64,000 nucleotides of DNA, from NCBI GenBank assembly GCA_036867785.1, contig CP145421.1:930001-994000 (forward strand), written 5' to 3'. Positions within the stretch are counted from its first letter, which is position 1. Every line of letters begins with the position of its first letter. The DNA comes from Plasmodiophora brassicae. Its lineage: Eukaryota > Endomyxa: Phytomyxea > Phytomyxea > Plasmodiophorida. Both the position numbers and the translations under genes were made by a program. Shown in pieces: positions 41,035-53,348 of this stretch. The notes under the pieces were generated by a model, which saw nothing but the letters and a program-made list of their open reading frames with translations, made no database searches and was not told the DNA's origin.

Positions 41035-44000
41035 TCAGGCATGCGGGGCCGGCGACGTTGTCTGGGCGTCGAAGCCAGAGGACGACGGCGCCCGGATCGG
41101 GAACCATTGATTGAGAAGGAACTCGGGACGGTGCGATGCGACAACGATGGAACTCGTATCGAGCACGTATCGCAGGTAGAACCGGAAGGCGTCCACTGTA
41201 CCGTCCAGGGCCTCGTTACGAGCGCTGGCCCAGTCGTCGCTGTTCATGATGGACAACGTGCCTTGGTACAGGTTGACGTCGGCCAGAAGGCGTTGCACGA
41301 ATGGCACATGGTCCCCGACGATGCCCGGTACACTGTTGACATTACTGGGCGTTGTCGTGTAGACTAATGTCGACCGTGTCGACAATGACGACTTGGCTTC
41401 CAGCTCCCGTATCAGGTTGAGTTCCTCGACGGATGCCAGGATGATGGAAGGATCAACACCCGTCCTGCGACGGACAATGACCTGGAAGGGCGTCTTCTGG
41501 TAACGGCCGACCGCATCGTCGCCAACCGGCGATCCGGCCCGCGTCTGACAGAACCGATCTGTCACGAAGATGTTGTCATGAATGAAACGACGGGTTCCCT
41601 CCGGGACAGGGACGGTGCCGGCCTCCGCCTGCCGAACGATGGCACGACGAACGACCTCGTTCAGGCGTCGCAACGGGACGTGACCGTCATCGCCTCGGAC
41701 CTGACGTAGGAAGTCGTCACGATACATCTTCAACTTCGTGTGTGCGGGTGCTGGGTCATCAACCGCTGCATGAATCTCCTGCGACGTCACACTGTGTCAG
41801 ACGTTTGCCATGGATTACACCCGGTGCCTGTTTCAGCGCACCTGCTCTTCCTCCTTCTGCTCCTCCTGCTCTTGCTCCTGCTCCTGGGCCTGCTCGCGCC
41901 CTTCATCGAACGGCGCATCATCGGGGCACTCCTCATCAAGCAACGGGAACCGGGCAATGATCGAATCGACCGCACTGCGAAGCGATTCCCGCTCGGCGAC
42001 CGAGAACATCTGGGCCATGTGAGAGCTGTCCAGCAAGGCACCCCGATGCTTGTTCAGCAGGGAGCGCATCTCCACGACAGCGTCGTCGAGGTCGATCTGA
42101 TCCAGGAAGGTCACGATTTGCGCCCGACGGAACAGCGACCCGACGGCGTCGTCGTCCGACTCATTGACAATGGCTGCTGCCAGGGCGACAAACTCGTCAG
42201 AGTCCACTGCCGTCCTGTACATCTTGGTGAGGATCGCATCCCGGACGACGTCGTCAATCTTCTGGAACACGCTCCGCCGGTTCTGCTTGCGCTCCTGCTC
42301 GAACTGGACCACCTGGGCCTTGCGAAGCATGTCGACGACACTGGCGGCACCGTCGAACGCCACGAATTCGGCCGTTTGCGTCGTCAGGAACTTTCGCAAT
42401 CGCATGACGCCTTGGAGGACGTCCCGAAGAGGCGTGTCGGCGCTGACCGTCGCAATGCCGTTGGAATCGACCCGCTGTGGCACATCAGCGCCGGTGATGT
42501 GCCGATGATCGTAATAGGTGAACACAGCCTTCGTTGTGATCGGCGAGCGACCCGTCACTGACTCGATCGTCGCCGCATCCGTCCCAGGCAACGGTCGCTC
42601 CTCGAATTCACCGTTACGACGTCGGACCAGGGCGCGAGGTTGGTTCGATGCTTCGTCGTAGAATACGACGGCGTGGACACGTGAACGACAGTGAAGAATG
42701 TCGCGAGCGACATCGACGTTACGGACGCCCTTGAAATGGGCGCCAATGTCGATCAGTGCCGTGGTCGAGGAAGCCGATTTCGACGACGCCCGCAGGATAC
42801 GGGCAGCCAGTGGATCCGGGCCATCAGGAACGTGAAGCAGATCCTGGCCCAGGTGCAGGATCCGGCTGATGACCTGGCCGTTGGCGCCCCGGTCCAGGAC
42901 GATGCCGTCCGTATCGCTGTAGATCCGGTCCGGGAAGATGAACTGGTTCTCGAGCGTCCCCGAGTACCCCTGCAGGGAATGGAACATGGACCCGAGGTTC
43001 TGCACATTGCCTGTGATCTGCCGTTCGACCACCTTGACGTTGGTCAGGATGTGCTCCACAACGAAGTCCATCAACATGGCCTGGACGTCGGTGCGACGGG
43101 ACAGAAGAGCCTCGACAACGAGGTCGGCGTCCCGTTCAGGATCGGCACGGCACAGACGCAGGCGCCCTGAGGTTAGGTTGCTAAACTGAATTGCGTCTTC
43201 GCTCAGGTCAGGGTCCATCCAGCGATACGCTCGGCTCTGGCGCCACCGGATGTAGGCTTTGGCCTGCTCCCGGTCGAGTCCGCTGTGCAGGTACATGATG
43301 GCTGCCCGATTGATAAGCTCCCATTGGCTGGCGATCTCGCTCGTCTCGCTCGGCGTGTTCGCTGCGACGTACGGGCGCGGCAGTGGATCGGTGCCGCTAC
43401 TGGATCGGCCGTAGTGCTGGTTGACGTTGCCCTGCAGGGCGAACGGGACCTTGCGATGCAGCTGAACGTGAACGTAGGCCAGGTGGTCTTGGGCGACCGT
43501 GGTCAACCCGTCTGGCAATGCGCCGATGGCGCCCTGAGCGCCCGACGTACTGAAGAATTGCAGGAGCGCGTTGCGGTCGAGCATCGGTGGCGAATGCGTC
43601 GCCGGGTGGCCGTCAGGGGCGCATGCCCACGCCCACTCTGTCGACGAGCTGATGTGGTCGGCCGCCCAATCAATGAGACGAGGCCGAATCGTCCGCGCGT
43701 ACGTGTCCGGATCAATGGAATGATGGCTGGCGCGGAAGTCGACCAGGTCAGACGTCGACAGATGCAGGAACAGGCGGGCAGCGAAGTGCACGCGCAGGCG
43801 ATCGGCGGCGATGACGTTACCAGACGGCAGGTTGTGCTCCAGTTTCGGGTCGAACGTCATGTCGACCTCGTCGAACGTGGCGGCGCCGCGCTCCTTCAGC
43901 AGGGACAGAATCAGGCCCAGCCAACGGATCGATTCGGCTGCGGTTTCCCGATCCGTCGCCGACGACGCAAAGTGATGTCGTGACACGAGATCGATGAACG

Positions 44001-47000
44001 TGTTCTGGAGCAGGTGCAGAGTACGCGGCGCCATCAGCACGTACTGGTGCGCCCGTATGCAATTCACCATCGTCTCGTGCAGGGCTTGCAATCGTCTGCC
44101 GGGGACCAAACAAACGTCAGAGCATTGCAACAAGGAGAAGGGCGGTCTGACGACGGCTGCACGTACGTCGGTGTGGCATCTTGAGCATGTCGTGAGAATG
44201 TGATGACGCGGGCACGTTGTCCAAAGATTGCAGCGGATCGGGCGATCATGTCGGCCGAGTTCTGCTCGAAGAGGGCAGCGGGCGGCACCATCACGGACAG
44301 GTGGTACCCGTCCGCTTTGGCCAGGGCCAGCAACGTCCCGAGAACGAACGTCTTCCCCGCGGCCATCAGCCGTTGCAGGATCATCGAGCGGAACGACACC
44401 GAGTCAGGTCGGCGTTCCAGCAGCGCGACGATGTCGTCGAACTGGTCACGACGAAGACGCAGGTCGGCTTCCAGCTCAAAGACGCCAATCATGGGATGCG
44501 ACACGATCTGCCTGAACGTGTCTGGATCCAACCGGGACTTGGCTAGCTCGGCGCCTGCGCTTTGGATGTCGCCTGCCTCGACATGTCGCTTGATTCGGAG
44601 GCAGTGCTGCCTGGTGACGACCAGCAGGACGTGACGAAGCAGAGCGCCGTGTATCATGCTGATGATGTCATAGTTGCCATTCAAGGTCGGGAACCGGGCG
44701 TTGTACAACGTTGGCGACGCTGTTGCCAACAGGTGCAACAGCGACTGGTATTCGAACAGATCGCCATCACCCATCCCGTCCGCGAACAGATCGTCACGGC
44801 TGCCAGAGCGGACGACGATGCTCAGGTGATTGCCGGCGAGGAGTCGGATTGCGTTATCACTTCCCCCGATCAAGTCGCCCAGGCTCTGAACAAGGCAGTC
44901 GAGGTCGTCGAGGAGATTCTGTTGTCGGTTCGGCGCGACAAGCTCGTATCGCGCTGAATTCTGGCGGAGGCGGTCGGCGCCCATTCGTGCCTCTTCGACA
45001 ACGTCCTCCGACCGCTTGCGCTCGAACTCAGCAACGCCCGTCAATTGTAGCGAGGAAATAGTTGGTCCAGCACATGAAGCCGGCGAGGTGACACTTCGAA
45101 GATTCGTATCCATCGTTTGCCGAAGCGCATCATCGAATTCCAGTAACTCGAGAATCTGGCCGACGGCGTGCTTGCTGGGATGAACCTTACTGGGAACAGC
45201 TAAAGGCCGTCTCGCGTCGACTTGTACGTCGGCGAAAGCACGCTGGCCGTAAAGTTCAAACATATTGCCCAGCGTCGAGGTCCATCGCTCAACCTGCATT
45301 CCAGCAGCACACTGCAGAATCCTGCCAAGCGACCGACCACTCAGCAGGGAGACATCGTTCAACAAGGCATGCCGACGACTTACCCTGCCCGACGTCCACG
45401 ACTTGCAACGAACAACCAGTGGGCCAAACGCGCACGTATCGTTTCGGGTACATGAACTTGCCGGAGAAGATCGGCGACGTCGTCAGGTTCTTCCGCCAAC
45501 GGGTTCCTGTTCAGCAGGTCGATGACTGGGAACGTCATATTTGCAGTCCCGCTCAATGAACTTGGCCCTGCTACCTGGTCGGGTTTCCCCAATCCCCAGA
45601 GCTGAATTACGACAGGGGACTTCAGCGCCTGACGGTCGTCCTGGAGCCATCTGGCTCGTGCTGTAATCTGTAGTTTGTCGAACCCAGAGCACTCGGGAGA
45701 CAGCGACTGTAGCAGGCGAAGCTCCTGGGAGGCCGTTCGGACCAGTATGACGCTCGCCGGCGATCGCCCCTGGAGATCGTCTCCGACGATATCGTTGTAG
45801 GCCAGAAGGCGGAATCGAATCGGGAGGTTACCATGGATCCGATAATATCTGGCGAGAAGGTCGACGTTCAGTAGCCGGACAGTGCGCCTCTTCCTCGGGT
45901 CGACAATCAGGTCGCGGTTGTCTTCGTCGAGGAACATGACCAGCGTCCGCACGGCGATGCCCTCCGGGATCGTGTCCTCATGCTCAACCACCATTCGCCT
46001 CATGAGTTCGAATTCGTCATCCGTCCAGGGCGTCAGCAGATGCACCGACTGCAGCAGGGACATGGCGAGCGCGTACCGTCTGTCAAGAAAGTGGCAGAGC
46101 GCTAGCAGGATCCGGTCGAAGCGTTCCCGGGCGACGATAAGGTCAACTTTGACATGGGCGCGGTCCGATTTACGTCGCGATACGTCTAGCAGGCGAGTGA
46201 AGCCGGGAACGTGCGCGAATGCCATGACCTGGTCCGCGTCGCGTTTGCGAATCACGAGGAACCTGTGCCTGTCCATGCCATGCAGGCGCTGGCTTGGCGC
46301 AAGAGTAAACGAAGGGTCGGCCTCCCAAACAAGATGATCCGACCCCGCGCTGGTGCACGTTGAGAACGTCACAGGAGCGCCAAGGTAGACGTGCTCGTAG
46401 AAGACGACACGATGGCAACGACCTGAAGATGGTTCCGATTCAAGGACATCGAACGAGAACGTGATGCCATCCGGGACGGTCAACGTCTCGTTCGAGACCA
46501 GTGAGAACGCGCGGCCATGCCTCGCGCGGAACGTGGCCGTGGACGTCGAGGGATCGGCGAACTCGAACAGAACGGGGGACTCGGGCGATGCACGCGAACA
46601 TCGTGCAATCGGCTGGAGCAGGTCGTCGGTGATCACAACAACGTGAGCCTCATCTGGTGACAATGCAATCTTGCGCCATGCGAACTTCCCTCGGGTAGCA
46701 CGATGATCGGCATTGCCAAGAACGATGCGGGCGAATGCACCATCGTCAACAGTCGCCCACTGGGACTCGACCAGCTCATACTGGGTATCGTTGCTGCGCA
46801 TAACGACAGCAGATGGGTCCGTCTCTAGCAGGCGACAGGTGCTATTGGGCATTTGGACAGTCAGTTGCGTCCAGAAGGTCGAGTTGGACGTCGACGGTGA
46901 CAGCCGGAACGTCGGAAGGTCTTCCTGGGTTTTGACAATCACCACACTGCGATCCCGGCCGATCGACAACCGGGTAAGCAGAAAGGGATGGCCGTACATG

Positions 47001-50000
47001 TCCTCGGCCTTGGACACGATTTCGCCCTTGAGCCATCCATCGGGCGTTTTACAGCGAAGGCCGGCCGACAACACATCAAACGTGCAGGTTGGCCACTGGT
47101 GTTCGTCCAAACCGGAACAGGACGGTAGCGAATCGCTCGCAACGGATGTGAAGGCAATGTTATCTTTCATCGCACATGACCATCGCAACTTGGAGGCCAC
47201 GTCCATCACCAGCATCTCATCAAAATCGCTGTTGCTGACCTGAAGGCCGATCTCGTTCCGACGTTGCTCTCGAATTTCACGCAACGTGGCCCAGAGATCG
47301 TCCCCCTTGCGGGCCAGGTAATCGAGGATCTGGACCGATTTCTGAGCCATGAACAGGTCGGCCTGATGATGAATGTGACGGTAGGCAGGAGTGGCACCCG
47401 AACCCATATCGTCGTCCACCACTTCGTACTGCCTGCGAGCCTGCCTTGCCAACAGGTGCTTGAGCCAGTCCGGGTCGCGCCCATCAGGGCAGTCGGCTTC
47501 ACCAGATATGGCGATAATGGCAACGGCATGCGCCAGGGATCGCACTGATGGAGACGAAATGGCATCGCTCTCCAGGACTAAACGATTCTCGAGTTCCCGT
47601 CGTAGGTCACGACGTGTGCGGCACTCAGCGCCCGACACTGGCCGGAACGAATGAACGCGAAAGGACAGAGCGTACAACCAGAGAAGTGTGCGCTGCTCGC
47701 GAGCAGTGGCCGGCGGGATGCTGAGAAGTGCACGACGGGCAGCGTCTAGGACGGCATCCACGAGCGGAGAGCCTCGTTGGCAGAGGGCTTGAAGACCACC
47801 GTTCGTGTTAATGGGCCCCTGGAACAGGGCAAAGTCGATCAGGTCCTGGTGCGTATAGTCCGTCAGGTCCAGGCGGCCGGACTGCCAGGCGAACAGCATC
47901 GAAGGAATTCGCGTCTGGTCGCGGAACATGGTCGTCAGCGTGAGGCGGTGGCCAGCGACACGGCGGTCGACCAGGAAGTCGTTCTCCTCGAACTTGTCCG
48001 GTGATTGGCCCAGACTGATTGCATTGTGGATCACAGGCCACTTGACGGGCACCCCGGTCTCCGTAATATGGGGCATGAGGGTTCGTGGTCGCAAGAACCT
48101 GTTGGCGGCGCCGTGCTCGGTCAGCGATTCGTACGCAGGGCCAGAGTACAGCGCATCCAGGAAGTCTTGCACTGAGCAATGCGGCATCATATCTGGAGTG
48201 CGATCGATCTCGGTGGAGCGATCTGGATTGGCGATGATCACCCTGAATGGGCATTGCCTATCCTTGCAGAATCGCTCCACCTTTGCATGACGGGTGAGAT
48301 CGCCCAGATCATTGGGGTCGACCAACGTCAGTTGCGATTCTACCTGGGCCCACATTTGGACCAGCTCCACAAACGAAGAGGCAGCCAACGAGGATAACTT
48401 GGAAGAATCAAGCGTGGAGGGGTCGGCGAGTTGTCCGCGCAGCCGGTTCGTGGCAATGAGCAGATAGGTAACGCAGGTGATGTCCTGGTCATGTACGCCC
48501 ACTGCTTTTTCTGAATGACGACGTAACTGGTCCTTGGTCGTGATCTGCTTTGCGACCAGCATCATCCACTGCCGAAACGCCTTCGGATCCGTCATCAGGC
48601 TTTCGTACGGGTCGTTAATCACCTGATCTTGCTCCGCGGTGCAGGAATCCGGACTGAACCCTAACGCGTTGAACAGATCGTCGAGCTTGTCGTTGAGCGA
48701 CCGGTCGTACGAGAGAACGAACTTGGATTGACGCAGCAGGCACAGGTTGTGGTTCGACATGCGAAGCGAGCTAAGCAGAGGCACCGATTCGCGCCCAGTC
48801 ACATAGGTATCCTGGCGGCATACGACGCGCCACATCATGACCAGGAGCTTGTTTAACGCCAGTGCGCGATCAAAATTCAACTCACTGGCTGACATGTCTT
48901 GGATTTTACCGCTGATCGTTATGATGCCATCTTCCATCCAGATAGCGTTATCCCACTTCATTGTCGAATAGTGCTCGGCTCGCAGGACGTGCCCAGGTAT
49001 GTTCAGGATCGCGGCGATCAGTGCATTCTTTTCTGCCGACCCGTATGCAGATTTCGCCATGGCTGAGAGTCTCAACATGGCGTGAGAGGTGTCCTCTGGC
49101 GAGCTGAACGAGATGTGGCGGATGTTTAGCCTCGCCGAAGGGAACGGTAAGAGTCTCATGATACGGTTCACGCCGGACACGTCGAGCAGCGGAGATGCCT
49201 TCAACTGACGATCACCAGGAATCGCCACCGTGGTAGCATGAATGGCGAAGTTCATTGGTGTGAAGTCGACCATCAAATGGACCTTGTCAAAGGCACGCTT
49301 GAATCTGTCGTCGTCGAAGAGTAGCCCGCCAGCTGGGTCGAGATGTTTCAGGTGACGCCGAGCCATGTTCTGAGCTATCACTCTCAAGATATAGAGCCAC
49401 ATGTGCGGCTGATCCACGTTTGATGCAGCGAGAAGCGATGACACCACCAGATTCACGGCCGCCTTTTGAAGGCCCTCCTTGACGGTGCGGAACCGTTCGC
49501 CCAGCGAGGCTTGCAGGTACGACAGCTGGGACTTCATGGAGCACGTCCCCGACTGCTGGTACCGAGTCGATGGCACCAGGCCCAACGGTATGTGGTACAA
49601 ATGAAGCGGCTGCAGGATCCGCTGGTAAATGTCGTCAGGTGCATACTGGCGTTCTCCGGTCGGGATGCGCTCCATTGGCCCGGTCGTCATTGAGAACAAA
49701 TGGAAGATGATGTCCAACTCGTGCAGTAATAGCCGAGCAGGGACGCCATAAAAATCCCAAAGGGGACAACGTTGACGCGGTCCTTGTGCTTGACGAGGAC
49801 GTGAGCTGACACCGACCCCGATCCCGAATTGTACACGGCGGCTGTCACCGTCTCCGTTGTCGCATCATAGGTGACCTCCATCAGCATCGCATGCCCTCCA
49901 CTGATGGAGATCCACCCGATCGGTACAAGCACGTTAGTGTAGGTCGTCAGGTATGCTTTGGCGAGTTCGGCGAGAAACAATGCGTTATCGCCGAGTTTAC

Positions 50001-50715
50001 GTCCACGTTCCATCATCATGGCGAACAGTGCGGCGACAGCAACCTGATGATGCTGGTACAATACGTTGGAAGAGGGCGGCAACCTCGACAGTAGCGCGTG
50101 CATGAATCGGAGGGCATCCGAGAAAGCAAGACCTTCGAGGCCTAACGATTTCGCCCAGGCATCCCCGAAAAAGTTCGCAACTGGCCTGAGAAGACGCGCT
50201 GGGGGCGCGAGGTCAACGAAATCGTCACGAAAGGCGAGCAACTGTTGCGACAGCGAAACGAGGCGAGGATCCTTGCGGAAAGCCGGCGACGAAATTTGCC
50301 CCGAGCAGGCCGGGATCGTGTATGCGCGGTGCAAGATGACGGCAGCGCTGGCGGCATGCATGGCCGATACCACGCGATCGTCAGTTACCAGCAGCAACGC
50401 CCGTACGAGGTCACCGGCAGAGGAACAGAACTTATCGTCCGGTAGGTCTGAAGCGAGTATGCTGAACGTCAGCAGCACGCAGCGGCGCTCTTCTCTCTCG
50501 TTGATGGAGTCGTTCGTTGTGGCACTCGATGTGTCTTGCGGATTCAAGGCAGACTTGAATGCGTTTGGGAGCGTCATCGGCGATAGACTTTTCGCTGCTA
50601 GCATGGGATTGTTACGAGAATGCTGACAGGCCAGCCTCGGGTCGGTTTCGCTCTGCGACGAGAACGATATGGGTGCGGTGAGCATGACGACAACAGCCAT
50701 GCAGGAAAACACCAT
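41035..50715 (-). CDS. Giant DUF3638/DUF3645 protein
   Basis: Exons 49777-50715, 45384-49717, 44167-45321, 41842-44095 and 41035-41778 give 3141 residues. DUF3638 (PF12340) lies in exon 3, with a Walker A-like RLMAAGKTFVLGTLLALAKADG (described in two parts: RLMAAGKT, then LLALAKADGYHLSVMVPP). DUF3645 (PF12359) lies in exon 4 (VVFYDEASNQPRALV, then FTYYDHRHITGADVP and VMRLRKFL). In known proteins the two domains follow each other in very large proteins linked by annotation to deubiquitinase-like function; no mechanism is shown. Exon 1 starts with a possible signal peptide (MVFSCMAVVVMLTAPISFS) and ends in GGHAMLMEV and YNSGSGS. The first intron (49718-49776, 59 nt) restores frame. Coiled, Glu/Gln-rich stretch before the last exon. 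Confidence 0.82.
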
Positions 50716-51033
50716 CGTGAACAACGATCTGCAACGAGCAGCACAAGGACTGACCCTCTCCACCACAACCAGAAACAAGAATGACGAGCCGACGAGTCTG
50801 CAGAGGGCGGACGTCGGAAAGTCCGGAATCCATTTCCGTGTCAGCGGATCGCCAAGAATAGTCTGCAACCACCGCGACTACTATACCTGCCGGTATACCG
50901 TACTCTTTGGCCGTGTCATCAGAAAGCTGCGGGAAACGCACAATACAATATCGTTTTTGAGAATATTGTACCGTCGAATGTCCAAACGTCCGCGATATTT
51001 AGGCCCAGCTTTCTGAGCGCTGACCCAGAACGG

Positions 51034-51350
51034 ACGACATCGTCTGGACCAGGGCGCCAACGGCCAGGTTATCAGTCGGATCCCGTACTTGTACCAAGAT
51101 ATGCTTCACGTTCCTGATGGCCCGGATCCACTGGCCGCCGGTATCCTCTGTGTGTCGCCCAGGGCTGTCGTTCGCGGTCGTCTTTGTCCTCGACTCCCTG
51201 GTCGTGCTGCGGTTCGCCTGGCCGCTGACCGCACTGTCCCTCGGCAAAAGATGGGTTCCCTCCGCGCGGAGGGAACCCATCGTTTCATCAATGACAACAT
51301 CTTCGTGACAGATCGGTTCTGTCAGACGCGGGCCGGATCGTTGAATGGTA
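51034..51350 (+). pseudogene. Relic pieces of a DUF3638/DUF3645 gene copy
   Basis: Two segments repeat parts of the neighbouring giant gene in inverted orientation. 51034-51170 matches the exon-4 stretch that reads GANGQVISR and then LHVPDGPDPLAA (gene at about 42770-42910). 51262-51345 matches the last-exon stretch DNIFVTDRFCQTRAG (gene at about 41530-41615). The gene regions are about 1.2 kb apart and separated by an intron, yet here they are about 90 bp apart. The second segment is more than 90 percent identical by eye, the first about 80 percent. It cannot code a family member. Confidence 0.85.
51250..51281. repeat. Perfect 32-bp palindrome
   Basis: 16-base arms, GATGGGTTCCCTCCGC and its exact reverse complement, with no spacer. 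The right arm is the GGAGGGAACCC of the DUF3638 relic; the left arm is the same piece inverted. Confidence 0.97.
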
Positions 51351-51500
51351 AATCATGTCGCCGGCGGGTCGTCGTGAGGGGGCGCCGCCTCTTGATCTGA
51401 GGGGAGCTCATCCCCCTTCGTACGGAGTCGACCCTGTCGACATCGATTCCGACAGTACGTGATTTTAGATATTGCTCGACCGGTTCTATGATCGTACACA

Positions 51501-51776
51501 ATGGTTCGGGTGCATGCGTGCTCGGCATGCTGCTTGTCCCCATGCGGATGTGCCCCAATGAAAGCAGAAGTGATGTTCACATCACGTTGCACAGGTTTAC
51601 ATAGAGAGGTTGAACAGCTCCGTCAGATTGTCCATGACCTACAAAGTCAGCTGCGTCGCGATCAAGCGGACCACCGTCTGACCGTGAACAACCTTCAAGG
51701 TCAGCTCCAACGCGTCGAGGCAGACAATCGTCGTCTGCGTCAGGAGGTCGCGCGTTTGCGACGTCGCCCTCACTAG
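51501..51776 (+). CDS. Small coiled-coil ORF, unknown
   Basis: 91 residues from ATG 51501. A Cys-rich N-terminus (CSACCLSPCGC) is followed by a basic heptad helix (LHREVEQLRQIVHDLQ, LQRVEADNRRLRQEVARL). It looks like a bare leucine zipper without a bZIP basic region. It lies directly after the DUF3638 relic, so it could be a leftover of a larger gene rather than a working one. Confidence 0.35.
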   Translation: MVRVHACSACCLSPCGCAPMKAEVMFTSRCTGLHREVEQLRQIVHDLQSQLRRDQADHRLTVNNLQGQLQRVEADNRRLRQEVARLRRRPH

Positions 51777-52133
51777 TCGCTATCCTCTTGCCACGTAGTC
51801 CACCCCTGTCGTCGTCCCTGCACCCCCCGGCCTTCGACCCGTCCCCACGTCACAACCTCCTGTCGCTGCTTGCCCTATCCGACGATCCGTCATGGTAAAC
51901 AAACGTGTTTGCGCAGGAGCACCGTGCTGGCGAATGGGGGAGATGTGGCGACAGACGATACTGATAACGCGGTGGAGGGACAGACGCAGGCGACTGTATT
52001 TGTCGTTTCGGGGGGCCGGGTCGACGTCGGCGTCGCCGCCCGCTCGACGGTTTTTGGGTCGCCGGCCGTGGTCAAGTCGCCGCCAGCACCACACTGTGCA
52101 TCTGACGGTGCGCGGGCGCCGTCGTGCGCCATC

Positions 52134-53321
52134 ATGATCCTGTCCGAAGCGTGTCCGCGGTGGGCGTCGGCGCTCATCTGCCTCCTGCTGGCGGTCGCGT
52201 TCGTCGCCAGCCTGTACGTGTGGGCGCGGGCCACGATGGAGTCCCGGGACCACCCGGACGTCGTCGTCCGGCGGATCGTGTCGGTCAGCGTCGTGTCGTC
52301 GCTGGCCCCGCTGGCCCTGCTCGCCTGCGCGTCGCATCAGGACGGGTCGCCGCCGTTCTCCGCCTGGATGGGGCTCCCGTTCACGACCTCGTCGCCGCTG
52401 TCGTGGCTGGCGGCCGTCACCCTGCCCCTGGCGGTCACCGCGTCGCTGTTCCTCGGCCCGATCGTTCAGGTACAACGAGCGACGCCCGTTTGTCATCGGA
52501 CTCAGACAACGCGTCCGCATCCAGGAGTCGCTCGAGTACCAGTCGTTGCAGTCGTGGGCCGCTGTGGGGATCGCAACGCTGTGGGCGCCGTCCCAGCGCC
52601 TGCTGCGCGTCCGGAACCTGATCGTCGGGCCCTTCTGCGAAGAATGGGTTGGGTGCCCGACCGCATACGACAACCACAACCGCCTGACGATGGCCGCTCC
52701 GATGTTCAGGTCTTCCGGGCGACCATGTGCAGTCTGATGTACGGAACCGGGTGGTCCCTGACGCCGATGGTGTTGGTGCCCCCGGTCCTGTTCGGCCTCG
52801 GTATGGGCGCCGGGCGTGCCCTTTTATGCGAAGTGTGACGCGCCCCTGTGCACGACAGCGCACGTGCACCACCTCATCGACATGGTGCGGTCGCGGGGGA
52901 TGTCGCTCGCCCAAGGGACTGCCGCCGTCGTCGTCCAGCTGACGTACACGACTGCGTTCGGCGTGTACGCCTGCTTCATATTCATTCGAACAGGTTCGCG
53001 GTTGGACGAGAACGCGCTGCCGTCGCTGACGCGTCTGCGACAGGGCATTTCATATCGTGCTTCCTGTGCCACGCGTTCTGTAACCTGATGGGGTTCCCCG
53101 ACCTCAGCTGGGTCAGCGACGAGAAGCACAGGAGGCATCGGGCGCTCCTGATCGTCAGCTACGTGTCCGGCATCATCATCTTCTCGGTGAGCCTGGCGCC
53201 GCTAACCGCGCCGCACCTGTACGGGTCCATGTTCTCGCCGCCGCCTGCCGACCCTGCCTACCCACCCGCGCCTCGGCTCACCGTTCCCGCCACGACCCTG
53301 CAGAGGCTGCTGCAGACCTAA
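52134..53321 (+). CDS. RCE1: CAAX prenyl endopeptidase RCE1
   Basis: ER membrane protease that removes -aaX from prenylated CaaX proteins. Exons 52134-52469, 52525-52647, 52710-52800, 52859-52993 and 53044-53321 give 320 residues, the RCE1 size. Catalytic motifs: Glu-Glu in GPFCEEWVFRATM, His in FGLAHVHHLID, and the second His in FLCHAFCNLMGFP, all in the ABI/CPBP order. The start ILSEACPRWASALICLLLAV gives the first TM. ESRDHPDVVVRRIVSVSVV is the family's early conserved loop. Introns are 50-62 nt. The MARCH-like gene follows 27 bp after its stop. Confidence 0.92.
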
Positions 53322-53348
53322 TATAGCAATTGCACGAGTGCTCTTCCT

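Noticed and set aside
49687-49776. Apparent frameshift between two long frames in the DUF3638 gene
   Set aside because: A 59-nt GT-AG intron (49718-49776) joins the frames in phase, and the total then divides by three, so a broken gene is not needed.
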